From assembly GCA_900073065.1 (NCBI GenBank), contig FJOG01000032.1, forward strand, positions 509,511 through 533,763: a stretch of 24,253 bases of DNA, given 5' to 3'. The stretch is from Phialocephala subalpina (Eukaryota > Ascomycota > Leotiomycetes > Helotiales > Mollisiaceae). The notes beneath the pieces were generated by a model that saw only the letters and a list, made by a program, of their open reading frames with translations, was not told the origin of the DNA and made no database searches. Positions 9,419-19,465 of this stretch are shown here, piece by piece; the stretch's first letter is position 1, and each line of letters starts with the position of its first letter. The translations under genes were made by a program, and so were the position numbers.

Positions 9419-10566
9419 ATGCCGACTGACCAGGATCGGGAATTGTGGACAAAGGCTGGACAAAGCCCGAATGAGCTGAGTGAGGAGGAAAAGCTCAGTG
9501 CTCTTCGACTCGCAAAACCCGCCACGCAGGCTACCAACACGCTGAAAGTTACTGGCCTGACTCTCGAAGAGCTACAGACCAAAGCACTCACTGATCCCAA
9601 GTCAATGACGCTCGCCGAATGTCAGTTGATCAAAGATGGTTACCGTATCCTCAACCCAGCAGAGAAAACAGCCAACGACCCAGGAACGTGGCCCTCGGAG
9701 GACTTTCAAGCGTATCTTCGGGTATGCTTGGCCCTGAGAACACCTCGCGACTGGGACATCGTCGATGCAGCTGATGAACAAGCCAACACGATCGTCACCG
9801 CTCGGGGCAAAGCGATGATGGAGCAATATGCCGAGGACATGGAGCAGCCCTGCCCATGGGTGAGAAGACTCATCGATCCATCAGACCCCATCACGCAATC
9901 CACTAGACGCTGGGGGTTCGTTGTTTTGAGGGAAGCGCGGACAGCTTGCAGCGATGAAAGCTGGGCAGCTTTTTTGCAAGAGTTGGAGGAGCGCATTTTC
10001 ACTGGGGTGGTGTTCATGAAGGGTGGCTCGATCATAAATCAAACGAGGCAATTTCTGTTTCACGATGGGCTTGTGGACGAGAATGATACAGAAAGTTTGC
10101 ACGGGTATGTTTAGAATCCCTCTATCGAAGCTCTACCTGCTCACATCACAAAAGCGCTTTTGAAAGTACACTCCCTTCAGGGAGTGATGCAAGTCCATAC
10201 ATCCTGAAGAACACCTATCTCCTCATTACTCCTGAAGTTGTGGCTTCGTGTGCAAAGGACAATTCCCAGGAGAAGTGGGTCTGGGCCTATGACGCAAACT
10301 TCGATCCAAAGACCACTGCCGTTACAGGGACTGGAGGCGAGCAGTACAACGGGCGGCTGAAAGTCAATTTGCGCACATTATTCACTTGGTTTTACGCTGT
10401 CCGCTCAGAAGAACTCTACAGCATGGACCTCCTCTGGGAGAAGGCTCGGCATGAACCCTCCCAAGCGTATCACGTTTTGACCACTGGTGGTCTTTATCAT
10501 CATCCCTTAGTTCTTGTAGAACCCGGCACAGGCTATTTCTTCAACTCATATGAACTCGAGAAGTAA
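9419..10566 (+). CDS. conserved-looking fungal protein of unknown function, two exons
   Basis: Exon 1 is 9419-10104 and exon 2 is 10167-10566. The intron 10105-10166 has a GTATGT donor and a GAAAG acceptor; a second acceptor 18 nt further on (intron to 10184) also keeps the frame and would drop six residues. The product is 361 aa, soluble and acidic, with no signal peptide or membrane segment. The N-terminal 100 residues are helical with two similar 'LxxEE...L...A'-type stretches. A middle block has 'RRWGFVVLREARTACSDESWAAFLQELEERI' character (RWGFV...W..FL..L), a segment I associate with many unassigned filamentous-fungal proteins. The C-terminal half has 'KWVWAYDANFDP', 'GRLKVNLRTLFTWFYAVR' and a Tyr-rich end. 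No catalytic motif is evident. The ATG is preceded by A at -3. Function unknown; I consider the gene real. Confidence 0.75.
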
Positions 10567-10634
10567 GATCAGCTGGCACGCCTAGACTAGAAGTCCAAGA
10601 TAGAGATTCTTACCAACCAAACAAACCTTCAAGA

Positions 10635-10766
10635 TTATTCCAAACGCTGATCGCCAGCATGTACTCGGGCTTTCGCGTATTCGTCTTGCACTTGGCCGCG
10701 GAGCATTGAACATGCCTTCACCCTCAACTCGCTGAACTCGGTGGTTTGGGCGCGGGTAGGGGCCAT
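10635..10766 (-). CDS. possible very small protein (43 aa), weak
   Basis: Minus-strand ATG at 10766 in a good context (A at -3, G at +4), 43 codons of balanced composition beginning MAPTRAQTTEFSELRVKACS and ending at a TAA. Just upstream a GTAAGT...CTCACCAG pair (about 10844 to 10774) could be a 5'-UTR intron. No family is recognised. Its 3' end faces the gene at 9419-10566. It could equally be chance. Confidence 0.3.
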   Translation of the reverse strand: MAPTRAQTTEFSELRVKACSMLRGQVQDEYAKARVHAGDQRLE

Positions 10767-11460
10767 GCTTGGCTGGTGAGGGGAATCTGTATGCTCAACT
10801 CGTCAGGGAGGGTGGCGTCTCCTCGCGTCTCGCGCACTTACAGTGAGTGAAGTTGATTGTGATATAGAGGTGATGGAAAGCGAGCGCAGGGCTGAGGTGG
10901 CGAGGTTGGTTGGTTGCGACCAGGGCTGGGCTTGATATTCGGAGGGATGAGAGTGGCGACGGTGATGATTTTGGTCTTGATTGTGGCCAAAGTTAAGGTG
11001 GAGCAGGAACGGGTCGCAAGGGCAGTTGACCTTGTCGTAGCGTTGGAAGGAAGGAAGGAAGGATCGCGAGGTCGGGCGGTGATTTTACACTCGTAGGCAA
11101 AGGCGATAGCGGTATTCGCTCTTAGCACGTGACCGATCAACGCCTTGGTACGGTGGTAAAGTGAAAAGAATGCAAACCTTTCCTTCATATAACTATAGTG
11201 ATGATGAAAGATAAACCCACTAGAAGGAGAGAAGCATGCAGAATCCAAGTACGTGATGTTCAACTTGGAGGAGGTTTGATGTTGATGTTGCAGAAAGGTT
11301 GATGTTAAAGGAGGTACAGGCCGCTGTAAGAAGTTTCCTGCGGTGGCCCGTGTACACTCCGAACGTCCTCGTGCAAACCCTCGCGACAGATCCGGCATTA
11401 GGAGTAAGTCCCAAAGATCTACTAGCCCAGGATCCTTTTTGGCCTCCGTACCGGGATTCG
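10767..11460. other. unassigned stretch
   Basis: The open frames here (minus 10838-11398; plus 10914-11096) are low-complexity Ser/Thr/Pro or Val/Arg-rich translations without domains. It contains a GGAA microsatellite-like run near 11043-11060. No supported gene. Confidence 0.4.
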
Positions 11461-11685
11461 TTATTGGTTCCCCTCCAGCCTATTGAGGCTTTGGCTGGGT
11501 TTTGGGTGCGGCCGTTCCGCCCGCGAACCAAACTCTTGGTTGACAGAGCCCCAAAACAGCAAAAGAAACACCGCAACTGTCGTGAGCGGCACCGCCGCAT
11601 TTTGCAAATCATTTGGATAGGTCGCCAGCCACCACGCCCAGAATCCAAATATGCCAGCAAAGATAAGGAGATAGTACAATACCAT
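11461..11685 (-). CDS. possible small two-helix membrane protein, weak
   Basis: 74 codons from an ATG at 11685. The N-terminus 'MVLYYLLIFAGIFGFWAWWL' and then 'VPLTTVAVFLLLFWGSVNQ' form two well-separated hydrophobic helices joined by a short loop (ATYPNDLQNA), followed by a polar tail with no clear end signature. The hydrophobic pattern is better than expected by chance, but no family is recognised and the gene may have a further exon or be a relic. Confidence 0.35.
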   Translation of the reverse strand: MVLYYLLIFAGIFGFWAWWLATYPNDLQNAAVPLTTVAVFLLLFWGSVNQEFGSRAERPHPKPSQSLNRLEGNQ

Positions 11686-12062
11686 CTTGAGGACTAAGAT
11701 AGCGTGTTGTACCTAGATACCCATGCAAAATCCGAATTATTACTATAGATCTCGATCATGCTTTTCCGTTTTAGAATTCGCTCCACCGCAAACGTCCCAG
11801 TTAGTAGCTCCACATAATCGTAGAAGGCAGAGAGCGGGCACTTAGAAGAACAAGCTAAGAAAGCTAGCTCAAATTCGTGCGGGAGGATAGGGGAATTTTC
11901 GGCTGTTAGAGGATGAGGTCGATATTCGTATATAATATCTTCTGGGAGACTCTTGCTGTGGTGAATTATGCAGTTTGCTCTGAACTTTATTATATTATCC
12001 TAATTAAATTAACTAATCAAATTCTTATTAAGGCATAGCCTAACAGAGATAAAGTAATAAAG
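11686..12062. other. unassigned, locally AT-rich
   Basis: No gene is recognised. Composition becomes AT-rich around 11970-12060, immediately before the APH relic, consistent with decayed DNA. Confidence 0.4.
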
Positions 12063-12345
12063 CAATACTATGTTTCCCGAGTTACGGATATCTGCAAGGA
12101 GCTAGCAGTATAATAGGCTGATAGTATTAGCGGCGTCGATAGCTAGTACTTATCGGATCGATTTCTTACTCGGTTCGGGTTGCCCAAGGGCTGCAATCCT
12201 CGAAACCTCCTGGATAATTGCAAGGATCTAGGAATGGATTGCTCAACCTTTATCTTCTATTACTGCGACTTGGGGCCCGGGAACATAATTATGAACCCTA
12301 CGGAAGGGTCAATAGGCATTATTGATTGGGGAACGGCTGGATTTG
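12063..12345 (+). pseudogene. APH-family (aminoglycoside/choline kinase-like) phosphotransferase relic
   Basis: One continuous reading frame shows the C-terminal half of a fungal phosphotransferase-enzyme-family (APH) protein: 'YVSRVTDICKELA', 'ADSISGVD', 'RFLTRFGLPKGCNPRNLL', 'DNCKDLGMDCSTFIFYY', the Brenner-type loop 'CDLGPGNII', and the metal-binding 'GIIDWGTAGF'. Within it are TAA and TAG next to each other at about 12111-12116 and TAG at about 12138; at least the last fits CAG to TAG. The His that usually precedes CDLGPGN is Tyr, and the usual DWE reads DWG. The frame after GF no longer matches the family, and the N-lobe is not found upstream. These proteins are numerous and expendable in mould genomes, so this is probably a decayed accessory copy. 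Confidence 0.8.
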
Positions 12346-12615
12346 GGGTTCAGATCTTATGGAATTGCCGAGGTGTGGAGGACAGAAACCATGGCATATC
12401 ACGCCATTTGTCTCCTCTTTGTGAGGCCCGCCACGAGGCACTGGACATTCCTTCGTTGGCACGATTAAATGTTGGCCGGGGAATCGGAGTCGAATGAGCA
12501 AACACCAAAATAGTAACTTCCAATTTTAGTTTACGAGCTAACGTGATTAACTGGAATATCCCGTTTCCCAGTAACCATGGGCGCGGGTCGAAGCTCGAAG
12601 CCACATGTCTGTGTT
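12346..12615. other. unassigned DNA up to the gap
   Basis: Nothing recognisable. Open frames that run from here into the Ns are artefacts of the gap. Confidence 0.5.
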
Positions 12616-13107
12616 NNNNNNNNNNNNNNNNNNNNNNNNNNNNNNNNNNNNNNNNNNNNNNNNNNNNNNNNNNNNNNNNNNNNNNNNNNNNNNNNNNNNN
12701 NNNNNNNNNNNNNNNNNNNNNNNNNNNNNNNNNNNNNNNNNNNNNNNNNNNNNNNNNNNNNNNNNNNNNNNNNNNNNNNNNNNNNNNNNNNNNNNNNNNN
12801 NNNNNNNNNNNNNNNNNNNNNNNNNNNNNNNNNNNNNNNNNNNNNNNNNNNNNNNNNNNNNNNNNNNNNNNNNNNNNNNNNNNNNNNNNNNNNNNNNNNN
12901 NNNNNNNNNNNNNNNNNNNNNNNNNNNNNNNNNNNNNNNNNNNNNNNNNNNNNNNNNNNNNNNNNNNNNNNNNNNNNNNNNNNNNNNNNNNNNNNNNNNN
13001 NNNNNNNNNNNNNNNNNNNNNNNNNNNNNNNNNNNNNNNNNNNNNNNNNNNNNNNNNNNNNNNNNNNNNNNNNNNNNNNNNNNNNNNNNNNNNNNNNNNN
13101 NNNNNNN
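12616..13107. other. assembly gap (492 N)
   Basis: Unresolved bases. The true length and content are unknown. A gap beside a decayed gene and near repeats suggests a repeat that was not assembled. Confidence 0.99.
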
Positions 13108-13802
13108 CAGGTTGGTAAAGGGTGTCGCTCCCAAACAATACAAACCTACCTCACGCTCAGTACGCGAGGTTTCTCGCTCTCTCATAGGTCGGATATGCCC
13201 CGATATTCTAGCGTCGACGAGAACAAGGAACACGAGTGACATTTCATGATCTCGATATGCAGCAAAAACCTTTGGTTTTTACATTTGAGGGCTATGAGAT
13301 TGGTGTAACTGAGTTCTAAACATCGTACCGGAATTTTCCAGCGAATGCGATGAGATGAAACGAGATAAAATTAAAGTTACGGCATATGAGCTAGCCTGTC
13401 GATAACAGATCGCGTCTACCTTCCTCCCCGTCCTACTTGAACGTACCTTATTCACACCTATTAAAGGACACACTTATCGTCACAAGGTGTGCACTCATCA
13501 AGTGTGGTCTAGCAACCTGGAATTTAAACCTATGTGCATTATCGCCATCGCGATTAAATTAAAAAAAATACAGAGGTTATATCAATAGGATGCGATAGTC
13601 TTTCGATGCCAGCATGTCTGCCGAGAGTCCGAGACTCTTGGAGATGGAATGTGATAGAGCGCTTTTCTCGCTTTCAACGAATTTGTAACTTACATTGTTC
13701 CGTCGTGTGCTTTCTGCTTGGCCGATTGATTGTCTTCGATGAGCAATTGCTCTCTTCCCACGGAACAGTATCTATCATGCTTATAAGCCATCAGGACTGA
13801 CT
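13108..13802. other. unassigned stretch right of the gap
   Basis: No gene, RNA or domain is recognised. Short frames at 13279-13473 (minus) and 13606-13800 (plus) look like chance. Confidence 0.4.
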
Positions 13803-13804
13803 TA

Positions 13805-13918
13805 CGAAGGGCTGGTTAAAAAGTATTGAGCCATGGTCCGAGCTTCCCTCTCCCAAATACTTGATTTTTGGCAAAGAAAATCACGTGCGAGGCTCAATAC
13901 TTTTTAACCGGCCCTTCG
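13805..13918. mobile_element. 114-bp MITE with 28-bp terminal inverted repeats and TA target duplication
   Basis: The left arm 13805-13832 (starts cgaagggctggttaaaaag) and the right arm 13891-13918 are inverted copies differing at one position (T versus C at arm position 9). The arms are flanked on both sides by TA (13803-13804 and 13919-13920), the target-site duplication of Tc1/mariner-type elements. The core is only 58 bp with no coding capacity, so this is a non-autonomous miniature element or solo derivative. The near-perfect arms would also form a strong hairpin if transcribed. Confidence 0.88.
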
Positions 13919-13920
13919 TA

Positions 13921-14469
13921 TCAACTAACTTATCGCACGCTCTGCAGATGAGCAGAAGCGCACGTGGATACGCTAGGTGAAACCGGGGAACACCCATCCC
14001 GCCCAGACGAGGCGAGTCGAGCCAGCTGAGGACCACATAATTGAAATGAAATGGTGCGGGGTGTGCTGAGCAAAGGGATTGGTGGTCTCGCAGCCACAGA
14101 GACTTGTGGCTGGATCGGTCGGTAAGATAGAATATCAAGACCTCCACAGCGTTCATCAAGACTGACTAGACCAGGATCATGACTCGACTCGGCTTCAGAT
14201 GGCTGCTGATTCACCAGGGCTGTGGGACATTGGAAAGCTCCGAAACGAGATCCAAGTAATTGGAAAGAAAGCTGTGACTTTTCTCCTCAAACTTAAGTCC
14301 TCACGCACGGAATATGCCACCGGGCCGTAAAGGTAAATGCCGCCTCTAGCCTGGGATTGTAGTAGGGGCCGACACCTAGAATAATACCGGCTTCTATCGC
14401 CTTTATCAAGGGTTGGCATCATTGTTCTTTCGTCAATGGAAAAACAATCTTCCAAATTTCGCATTCTCA
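13921..14469. other. intergenic / upstream region of the 7TM gene
   Basis: No gene is recognised. Minus-strand open frames (13881-14159, 13930-14214, 14195-14566) have no domain and overlap the MITE or the first exon of the 7TM gene. This is probably the promoter region of the gene starting at 14470. Confidence 0.45.
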
Positions 14470-15858
14470 ATGTCTTCGGTAAGTTTTCTTTGTTCTTAAA
14501 TGCAGCTGCGGGCGCCAATCCACCATCCTCAATCCCACGATCCTCCTTCTGAGTAATGCTGATCAATAGCAGAACGTTGCACTGATTAAAGAGTCACGGG
14601 TGCCACAGATCTTAGCTGGCACTCTCATCCCAACCGCCTTGGGCTCAATATTCGTGCTCGCACGCCTCTATACGCGGGGAATCTTGATTAAAACTTGGGG
14701 AGCAGATGACACCTTGGTGGCTATAGCATGGGTATCTTCATCCTAGCATGTTTTCACATGAAGCTAAATATTCTAGGTGTTGAGCATTGGAACAGCAATC
14801 ACAATCTGCCTATCAACAAAATACGGTCTAGGCCACCATGTGATAGACCAGAGTCCGTCAGATTTGGTCCTTTTCCTCAAAACCGGCTTTGCACTTCGCC
14901 TTCTGTACCAGCTTACCTTATGGTTCACCAAAATGGGCATATGCATCTTTTATCGTCGAGTATTTCAAGACCGGCAGAGCAAACTATATATCAACTTGAT
15001 AATTGGCTTCCTGTTCCTCTCAGGAATTCCAATCGTGCTCCTGGTCTTGTTTGAATGCATTCCAATTCAAGCGGTCTGGAACCTTGAGCCTGGCAAATGC
15101 ATATCTTACAATGTGAGTGTTTACCTATCAGCGATCTGCAACATTGTAGCGGATATTGTTCTAATGGCATTTGCGATCCCTCGTGTTCGTAAGTAATTGT
15201 CCCAGGGTTTTACTTAGGCTCACCAACTACAGTCCCATTATCAATGGCGAGAACTCAAAAAATTCTCCTCTTAGTAGTCGTGAGTCTCGGCACCCTGGTT
15301 ATAGCTGCAGCGCTCGTCAGATGTATTCTTGTTATAAGACTCCCGCTAGCAGACCCTACATGTAAGTTACTCATTCATCACTTATTTTAGCACTGAGATA
15401 CCAGCTGACTCGACTGCTACGTAGGGTCTGGATCCGATGGCACAACTTGGTCAGCTGTCGAGATGCAAACAGGTCTAATATGCATCTCGGCTCCTTGCAC
15501 TCGACCACTCCTGCGACAGATAGCCCCGGGGTTTCTGTCTTCGATGTCACATACCGTAGCTGGACTCTCGAGTGCGCGAAAAGGGAGAACAACCAGTATT
15601 TATGGAAACGGCACCTATTTCTCAAGTCGGGGCAGAGGCGTTGAGGCATACGAGCTGCATAGCGAGAACGACTTGAGGTTTCCAGGACAGCTTGCTGGAA
15701 CGAAGACGGATGTATTTTTGGATGGGAATAGATATACTAGTCGGTCAAGGATGATGGTAATGGCAGTCAGAAGGACATTCTCGCAGGAAGTGGGACTGTT
15801 GATATCGTGCAGACAGTCAGTATTGCGGCTGATGCTGTGTCTAAAAGGAGCGAGGTAG
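14470..15858 (+). CDS. fungal rhodopsin-domain 7TM integral membrane protein (PTH11-like class)
   Basis: Five exons: 14470-14478, 14573-14731, 14777-15188, 15233-15361, 15425-15858, all with GT...AG introns of 94, 45, 44 and 63 nt. Splicing gives a 380-aa frame beginning MSSNVALIKESRVPQILAG. Family landmarks: 'LARLYTRGILIKTWGADDTL' (TM1 end and the G-x-DD motif), 'STKYGLGHH', 'YQLTLWFTKMGICIFYRRVF', 'CIPIQAVWNL', 'AICNIVADIVLMAFAIPRV', 'KILLLVVVSLGTLVIAAALV', and 'WSAVEMQTGLICISAPCTRP' with the final helix. This is the plasma-membrane 7TM group often annotated as 'integral membrane protein' or PTH11-like receptor; ligand unknown. The 9-nt first exon is an inference, made because the second exon lacks an in-frame ATG. 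The last ~40 codons look off-frame (see findings): an alternative frame runs to a TAA at 15900. Confidence 0.8.
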
Positions 15859-15902
15859 ATGTTACAGCTGAGGAGGTGGTTGCAAAGTTTGAGCACGTGT
15901 AA

Positions 15903-16594
15903 ATATACAGCACCTCGCGGCCCAGGATAGACCAGAGTTAATCTCTGAATAGCTGCATTTTTTGACTTTTTTCTCACCATTTTACTGACCAATCACAATT
16001 GGCCAAATGAGGATATTTGCTCAAGTAAAACGATTCATTGACCAATAAATCATTTGGTGGGTAAATCGGAGCGGAGTCGGGAACGTTGCCATGTTTCTCG
16101 CAGAAAGCGTTTATCAACTTCTTAGGGATTGTGGCGCCCTTAATCTTGCAAAAAGCGTAATGGCAATTTACGGGGTAATCGGGGTTTCCGCGCGAGGCTT
16201 TCCTAAGCCCATGACGCTGGGATTCTGTCTTAGCAGCTCCTCTATTGACTTTTCTTACAGTGTTGCATTGACTTACGATCGGGGGGATCGGCGATCATAT
16301 TCACACTTTAAGCTTTCGCGTAAGGGTCTCAGGCGCATAATAAGGCTTATGGCGAAAGGCTCAGAACACTTGCGCTAGGTTTGCCTGAGTATCTTGCCCC
16401 TGCGGTGTCTGTGCGGGACGTCCAAATCCTTTTTGAGGTGGATGTGGAATATATAGCATATGGAAATTTGCCGCGCACGAACAGTCGTTTCGGCAGGCTC
16501 CGGAGCCTGGATACTGCCCTGGTCAGTTCTGAAAACCTGGTTTGGCATAGGAACCCAGCCGCCACTTGCGCCAATACTAGAGTAATCGACTACT
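15903..16594. other. unassigned stretch of normal GC beside an AT-rich block
   Basis: CCAAT sequences at about 15989 and 16041 sit in a repeat-like 'gaccaat' context. Two adjacent plus-strand open frames (16091-16378 and 16381-16596, different phases) have near-normal composition but no recognised domain; they could be a frameshifted relic. No call is made. Confidence 0.35.
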
Positions 16595-17080
16595 AATATA
16601 CTGCAAAAATAGTATTAATTGTGTATATTTTTCTTTGTTATTATTATTCTTAATTCTTTGCGCAAATCGATATTAAAAAAAGTATATATTATTTATTATA
16701 ATTTAAAATATATATAAAAAGATTTTTTTTATTAATTTTTTTTATATATTTAAAAGTTAAAAAGATTTTATATTATTTATTTGAAATTAAATAAACTTTA
16801 ATTAATACTTTTGATTTTCATTTACTTTTAAATATTATTATTCCTTTAATATTATTTATTATTCTAATATATAAATAAAAGTTTTAATTATATTAATTTA
16901 ATAATAAAAAAGAAAAACAAGAATTAAAAATATAATTTAATATATAATAAAGCCAAATACCAAGTTTTGAATCACACGAATAATTGGTTGCGTTATAATT
17001 CATTATTTGAAATAAATATTCGCGAAATTTTAAGTATAAGATCTTATATTGAGTAGGGGTATATACTAACAAGGGAAATC
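16595..17080. other. AT-rich block
   Basis: Extremely AT-rich DNA with sharp edges; for example 16681-16740 contains only two G/C bases. No coding capacity and no intact repeat is visible. Such blocks in filamentous ascomycetes are usually transposon DNA degraded by RIP; that origin is inference here. Confidence 0.8.
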
Positions 17081-17269
17081 GGTTATACCGCAAAGGGACC
17101 GCTATAACATCATTATTTGGCGATGCTCTGTTTACCTGTGTCTAGGACGCGTCACATCAAAACCATAAAGCAAATTCTGCGATAAAGGTTTGGTTAAAGT
17201 TTCAATCCCAGCTCGACCCGAACTATACTCTCCACCAGATATCCAAGAAAACAACGCCTCCTTATCATG

Positions 17270-18769
17270 TTACTCCCTTTTGATAATTGCTTCGAAATGG
17301 TCAAAGAACCAATGATGTTTCGCTAGCTCCGAAGGAGCTAAGCGCTGCTCTGGCAAGTATCTCAATGCCTTTCGAAGCAAGTTCTCTAGACCTTTAGCTT
17401 CCACCGCAGAGATCACTGTGCCTGCGGGTTCCAAGAACTCCTCAACTGTAGTCGTTGCTGTTGCATCCTTGACAGAGCTAACGACGCCGAGAGCCTCTGT
17501 GCCAATCACATTCTTCACTCGTTTAACTGAATTCGCGACCCCAACACCTGTCGATATCCCTTCTGAAGATATACTTTTCTCTACGCTCTTTGCATTTGAT
17601 GAGACAGAGCTGGATTTAGATTTGTCCTCATTGACTGAGCTAGAGGTGGAGTTATTTGCTCGCGCGATCACGTCCGCCGCTTCGCTAGTAGTGAGTTCTC
17701 CAACCAGTGCAATCAGTCGGCTGGTGCTGTTCGAGCAATCCTCCCTACTAGCATACTTCTTTCCGTTATCGTCGGCACTGCCGTGTCCGAGAGACTCATC
17801 CTTGTGTGACGAATTGTCTGCCTGATAGGCTCCGTCATGAGTTCCTATTTCCGTGATCTGATGATAAAGTGTCCCTAGAATTATCTCTGCCAACTCTCCA
17901 CCGTCTTTTGACTCGGTCTCATACCATGTGCGACCCTCTTCCCAGTCACTCCACCATTCTTCAGGAAAGTTCCCCAATAATTTGACCATAGAGATGAGAA
18001 TCTGATCTCGTGAGGGCCTGCCTTTGTATCGGAACAATGAGGCTCCCGTCCGGATCTCGAAGAGAGTGCAGCCCAGTGCCCAAATGTCCGAGCTGACACT
18101 ACGAGCATGATTGAAAAGAAATTCTGGAGCACAGTAGATTTTTGGAGTGCCGATATCTGGCGAAGACTGGTCTTGGTGAAAGGCTATGCCGAAGTCGATG
18201 ATCATGATTTGATCAGATAGCCACTGAGGCTCCACCTCCTTCATATCAATTGCTTTTACTGTATACGTGGGGCCTGATGATTCTGGAAGTCTAGCAGGCG
18301 CTGGAGAGAGATCCTGTGTTTGTGGCTCCCCTAGCCTTTCGTAGATCTGCTTTACTGACCACTCGTCAATGTTCGCGAGTTGCAGCAGGATGTTGGAGGA
18401 CGTAAAGTCTAGAGGGCGGTGATTAGCATATGCCTCTCTAATTAGAATACCGCAATATATACCTCCATGGACTATACCGTTAAGGTGGATGTAAGCGAGT
18501 CCCTCGGTTGCTTACAAAGCGACCTTTCGTGCCACAAATGCTCGAAGCCTTCTAGTCCCGCTTGATTGGCCTGGACAGTTGTTGAATTGCTTGATGCTTG
18601 GCCCGCCTACTTCTGAAACCACACACAGATGTTTACCATTCGGCCCATGTATCCAAAAATGGTCAAGCATCGACATGACGTAAGGCTTTCCACTATGCTC
18701 TGGACTGGATTTGAGTCGACGCAGAATCTCAACTTCAGATTCGGTTAGTAAGCTTGCCGCTCTTCTCAC
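17270..18769 (-). pseudogene. SRPK-like serine/threonine protein kinase, 5'-truncated and interrupted by one stop
   Basis: This is a relic of an SR-protein-kinase-like gene. On the minus strand, exon parts 18769-18463 and 18408-17270 join across an intron (18409-18462, GTATAT donor, GCTAATC branch, CTCTAG acceptor) into one frame of 482 codons. It shows 'ESEVEILRRLKSSP', 'YVMSMLDHFWIHGPNGKHL', 'RRLRAFVARKVAL', a TAA at 18514-18512 where relatives have Gln, then 'ATEGLAYIHLNGIVHGDFTSSNILL' character split by the intron (catalytic HGD...N), 'QIMIIDFGIAF' (DFG), 'YCAPEFLF' (APE), 'SSDIWALGCTLFEI', a Ser-rich insert of about 130 residues, and 'LRYLPEQRLAPSELAKHHWF'. The N-terminal lobe with the Gly loop and VAIK lysine is missing upstream. 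Apart from the single stop the surviving frame is undamaged, so decay is recent or a shorter product from a downstream ATG is still made. Confidence 0.85.
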
Positions 18770-19465
18770 GCACTACTTACCCTCGGCTCACCTCAGCTCA
18801 GCCAACTCCCCTGAGCAGCTTGAGCATCCCAATCTCGCCATGTGATTTTGCCTTGTCCTTTCTTAGTTAATTAAATTCAGTCCAACCGAACGAGTTTAAT
18901 GCAAATACCTACGCATTTCATAACTCTAGCGGGCAGGTAGAGCTGTGCAATATTTGGAAATCTTGATATCATTTCAAAGCATCGAACGAAAGCAACAGCG
19001 AGCCGCGGTCGATCGCTGCTCGCTTCTTAATTCAATTCATAAAAATGTTAACCACTCGACTCTCAATTAAACGACTAATCCTTACAAGTGGGGTAAATCT
19101 CCATCATGTGCCTTTTCCACAGCAAATCGCTATTGGAAGATAGCAATTCTGTGAAACCTTAACCGCCAGCCTTACGTCCGGATTTGGTCACCGACACCTG
19201 CCTGCATACGTGGTCCAACCACATGTCGGCATCCTGCACGCCCAGGATTCATAGATCAAAAGATTGATTCTTTAACAGCATCACCTTCGGAGTAACTCCA
19301 ACGGTTGTGTCCCACCATCCCACCTAGCTCTTCACAGCTTCATCTCCTCCAGCCTTGAACTCTTCCAAACTCAATCATTTTCATTCAGTACTTGCCACAC
19401 ATTTCAGGACCAAAACCACTCTGATTTCTCGCGGTCAGAGTACGCCTTCAAAATCGTACGGAACG
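18770..19465. other. intergenic between the kinase relic and the FGWG-repeat gene
   Basis: No gene is recognised. The kinase N-lobe expected here on the minus strand is not present. The last ~200 bp form a CT-rich, CAA-rich leader for the gene at 19466. Confidence 0.5.

Noticed and set aside
10838..11398. 186-codon minus-strand open frame
   Set aside because: Low-complexity Ser/Thr/Pro/His translation with no domain and unlike the coding composition of neighbouring genes.
12350..13249. Several 190-260 codon open frames across the N run
   Set aside because: They exist only because Ns cannot contain stop codons.
14195..14566. 123-codon minus-strand open frame upstream of the 7TM gene
   Set aside because: No domain, and it overlaps the first exon and intron of the well-supported plus-strand gene.
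16091..16596. Two adjacent plus-strand frames as a frameshifted gene
   Set aside because: Composition is tolerable but I see no family motif in either half and no splice pair that joins them, so no call is made.
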